A DNA stretch of 6,095 nucleotides from Rhizobacter sp. (GTDB lineage: Bacteria; Pseudomonadota; Gammaproteobacteria; Burkholderiales; Burkholderiaceae). The stretch is from positions 1 to 6,095 of the forward strand of contig JACMKW010000169.1 of the NCBI GenBank assembly GCA_014379885.1, given 5' to 3'. Below are positions 5,511-6,095 of this stretch, piece after piece (the stretch's first letter is position 1; each line of letters opens with the position of its first letter). Both the position numbers and the translations under genes were made by a program. Below the pieces are notes generated by a model. That model was given only the letters and a program-made list of their open reading frames with translations. It did not search any database and was not told the origin of the DNA.

Positions 5511-6095
5511 TCAGGGACGCGAGACGTTTGTATCGGTTTGCAGGGCGCGTGCCAGCCGCGTGTAACGCTCACGCAGGTCGAGCAGCCGCTCATTCTTCTG
5601 GGTTTCGCTGAGGTGGGTGTCGAGCAATACCTCGGAGCGCAGTTTGAAGTCCTCTATCTCCAGCACGAACTTCAGTTGCTGGTTGTTCGAGGCCTTGAAG
5701 CCGGCCAGGTCGAACATTTGCTTCAGGCGGGCCTTTTCTTCGGGAGTCTTGCCATAGCTGAAAAGAAGCGATGAAAGTCGCGTGCGCAACGACAACGGCA
5801 GGTCGGTGCGCCACAGCAGCGGGTCCTTGGGGATGAGGGCCGACTCCCACAACACGCGCAGCTGCGCCGCCTGGGCGGGTTGGCGGGTTTTCAAACGCTC
5901 CAGCTCTTCGGTGTTGTAGGTGCCGGCCTACACCTTGCCAGCCAGCACGGCGTCGCAGTCTTGCTCGACACCCAGGCCAATTGCACCGTGTTGGTGACAA
6001 GCGCATCGGCGGCATCAAGGTAGCTCTCGGCGTACCAGCCCTGAACGGGCATGCCGGTCGCGGCGCGCATGTCGGCGAAGAACGGCTCCCAGGCC
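5511..6095 (-). pseudogene. Degraded PhnD-like periplasmic substrate-binding protein gene (5' end outside window)
   Basis: Two pieces of one protein family are found in different frames. From the window edge to about 5954, one frame reads AWEPFFADMRAATGMPV and on to VQLAWVSSKTA. This matches the N-terminal lobe of PhnD-type phosphate/phosphite/phosphonate binding proteins of ABC transporters. A second frame, joining near 5954 after a net one-base loss, reads DAVLAGKV, a TAG stop (5930-5928), then AGTYNTEELERL and LRVLWESALIPKDPLLWRTD to the TGA at 5513. This is the C-terminal lobe. In intact relatives the two motifs are about 100 residues apart (family knowledge, approximate); here they are nearly adjacent. 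Deletion, frame break and nonsense codon together argue strongly for a dead gene. The protein would have been a periplasmic or lipid-anchored ligand binder. It points the same way as the regulator-kinase operon, 72 nt upstream, suggesting it served that system as a sensor subunit rather than a transporter, though the upstream neighbours are unseen. The downstream piece alone (TTG at 5894) is unlikely to be functional. Confidence 0.8.

Noticed and set aside
4677..5774. Plus-strand open frame (365 codons) opposite the response regulator and the pseudogene
   Set aside because: It crosses two genes on the other strand and the gap between them, shows no domain, and is the same kind of GC-rich shadow.
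5590..6018. Minus-strand open frame (142 codons) as an intact gene replacing the pseudogene
   Set aside because: Its Arg/Pro-rich translation has no family resemblance, whereas the other two frames over the same DNA give clear PhnD-like segments.

Overview
The window is a GC-rich bacterial chromosome segment, most probably from a betaproteobacterium of the order Burkholderiales (Comamonadaceae or Rubrivivax/Leptothrix-like relatives). Two things suggest this: the order HU gene end, tRNA-Val, ppiD, and the style of the proteins. The lineage call is inference from gene order and protein appearance, since no search was run.

Left half (1-2372, plus strand): the last codons of an HU-type DNA-binding protein gene (hupB), a tRNA-Val(UAC) starting only 11 nt after its stop, and a perfect palindrome that looks like the terminator of this unit. 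Next comes ppiD, an inner-membrane periplasmic chaperone of the parvulin/SurA-like family, then a tRNA-His(GUG) with its own promoter and a strong intrinsic terminator. hupB-ppiD adjacency is also known from E. coli, so this half is conserved housekeeping DNA with tRNA genes inserted between the proteins.

Right half (2390-6095, minus strand, read right to left): a decayed PhnD-like periplasmic substrate-binding protein gene, a NarL/FixJ-type response regulator, and a large polytopic sensor histidine kinase of the HisKA_3/NarL-DesK class. Regulator and kinase are separated by 16 nt and almost certainly form one operon. The binding-protein gene points the same way, 72 nt upstream of the regulator. 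It carries a frame break, an in-frame stop and an apparent loss of about 100 central residues. If it once supplied an extracytoplasmic ligand sensor to the two-component system, this strain has lost that input while keeping the kinase and regulator. The two halves converge on the tRNA-His terminator.

I see no mobile element, CRISPR array, rRNA or phage gene. No stretch over 300 bases lacks a gene. Most of the window is ordinary. The least explained part is the two-component system with its broken binding-protein neighbour.
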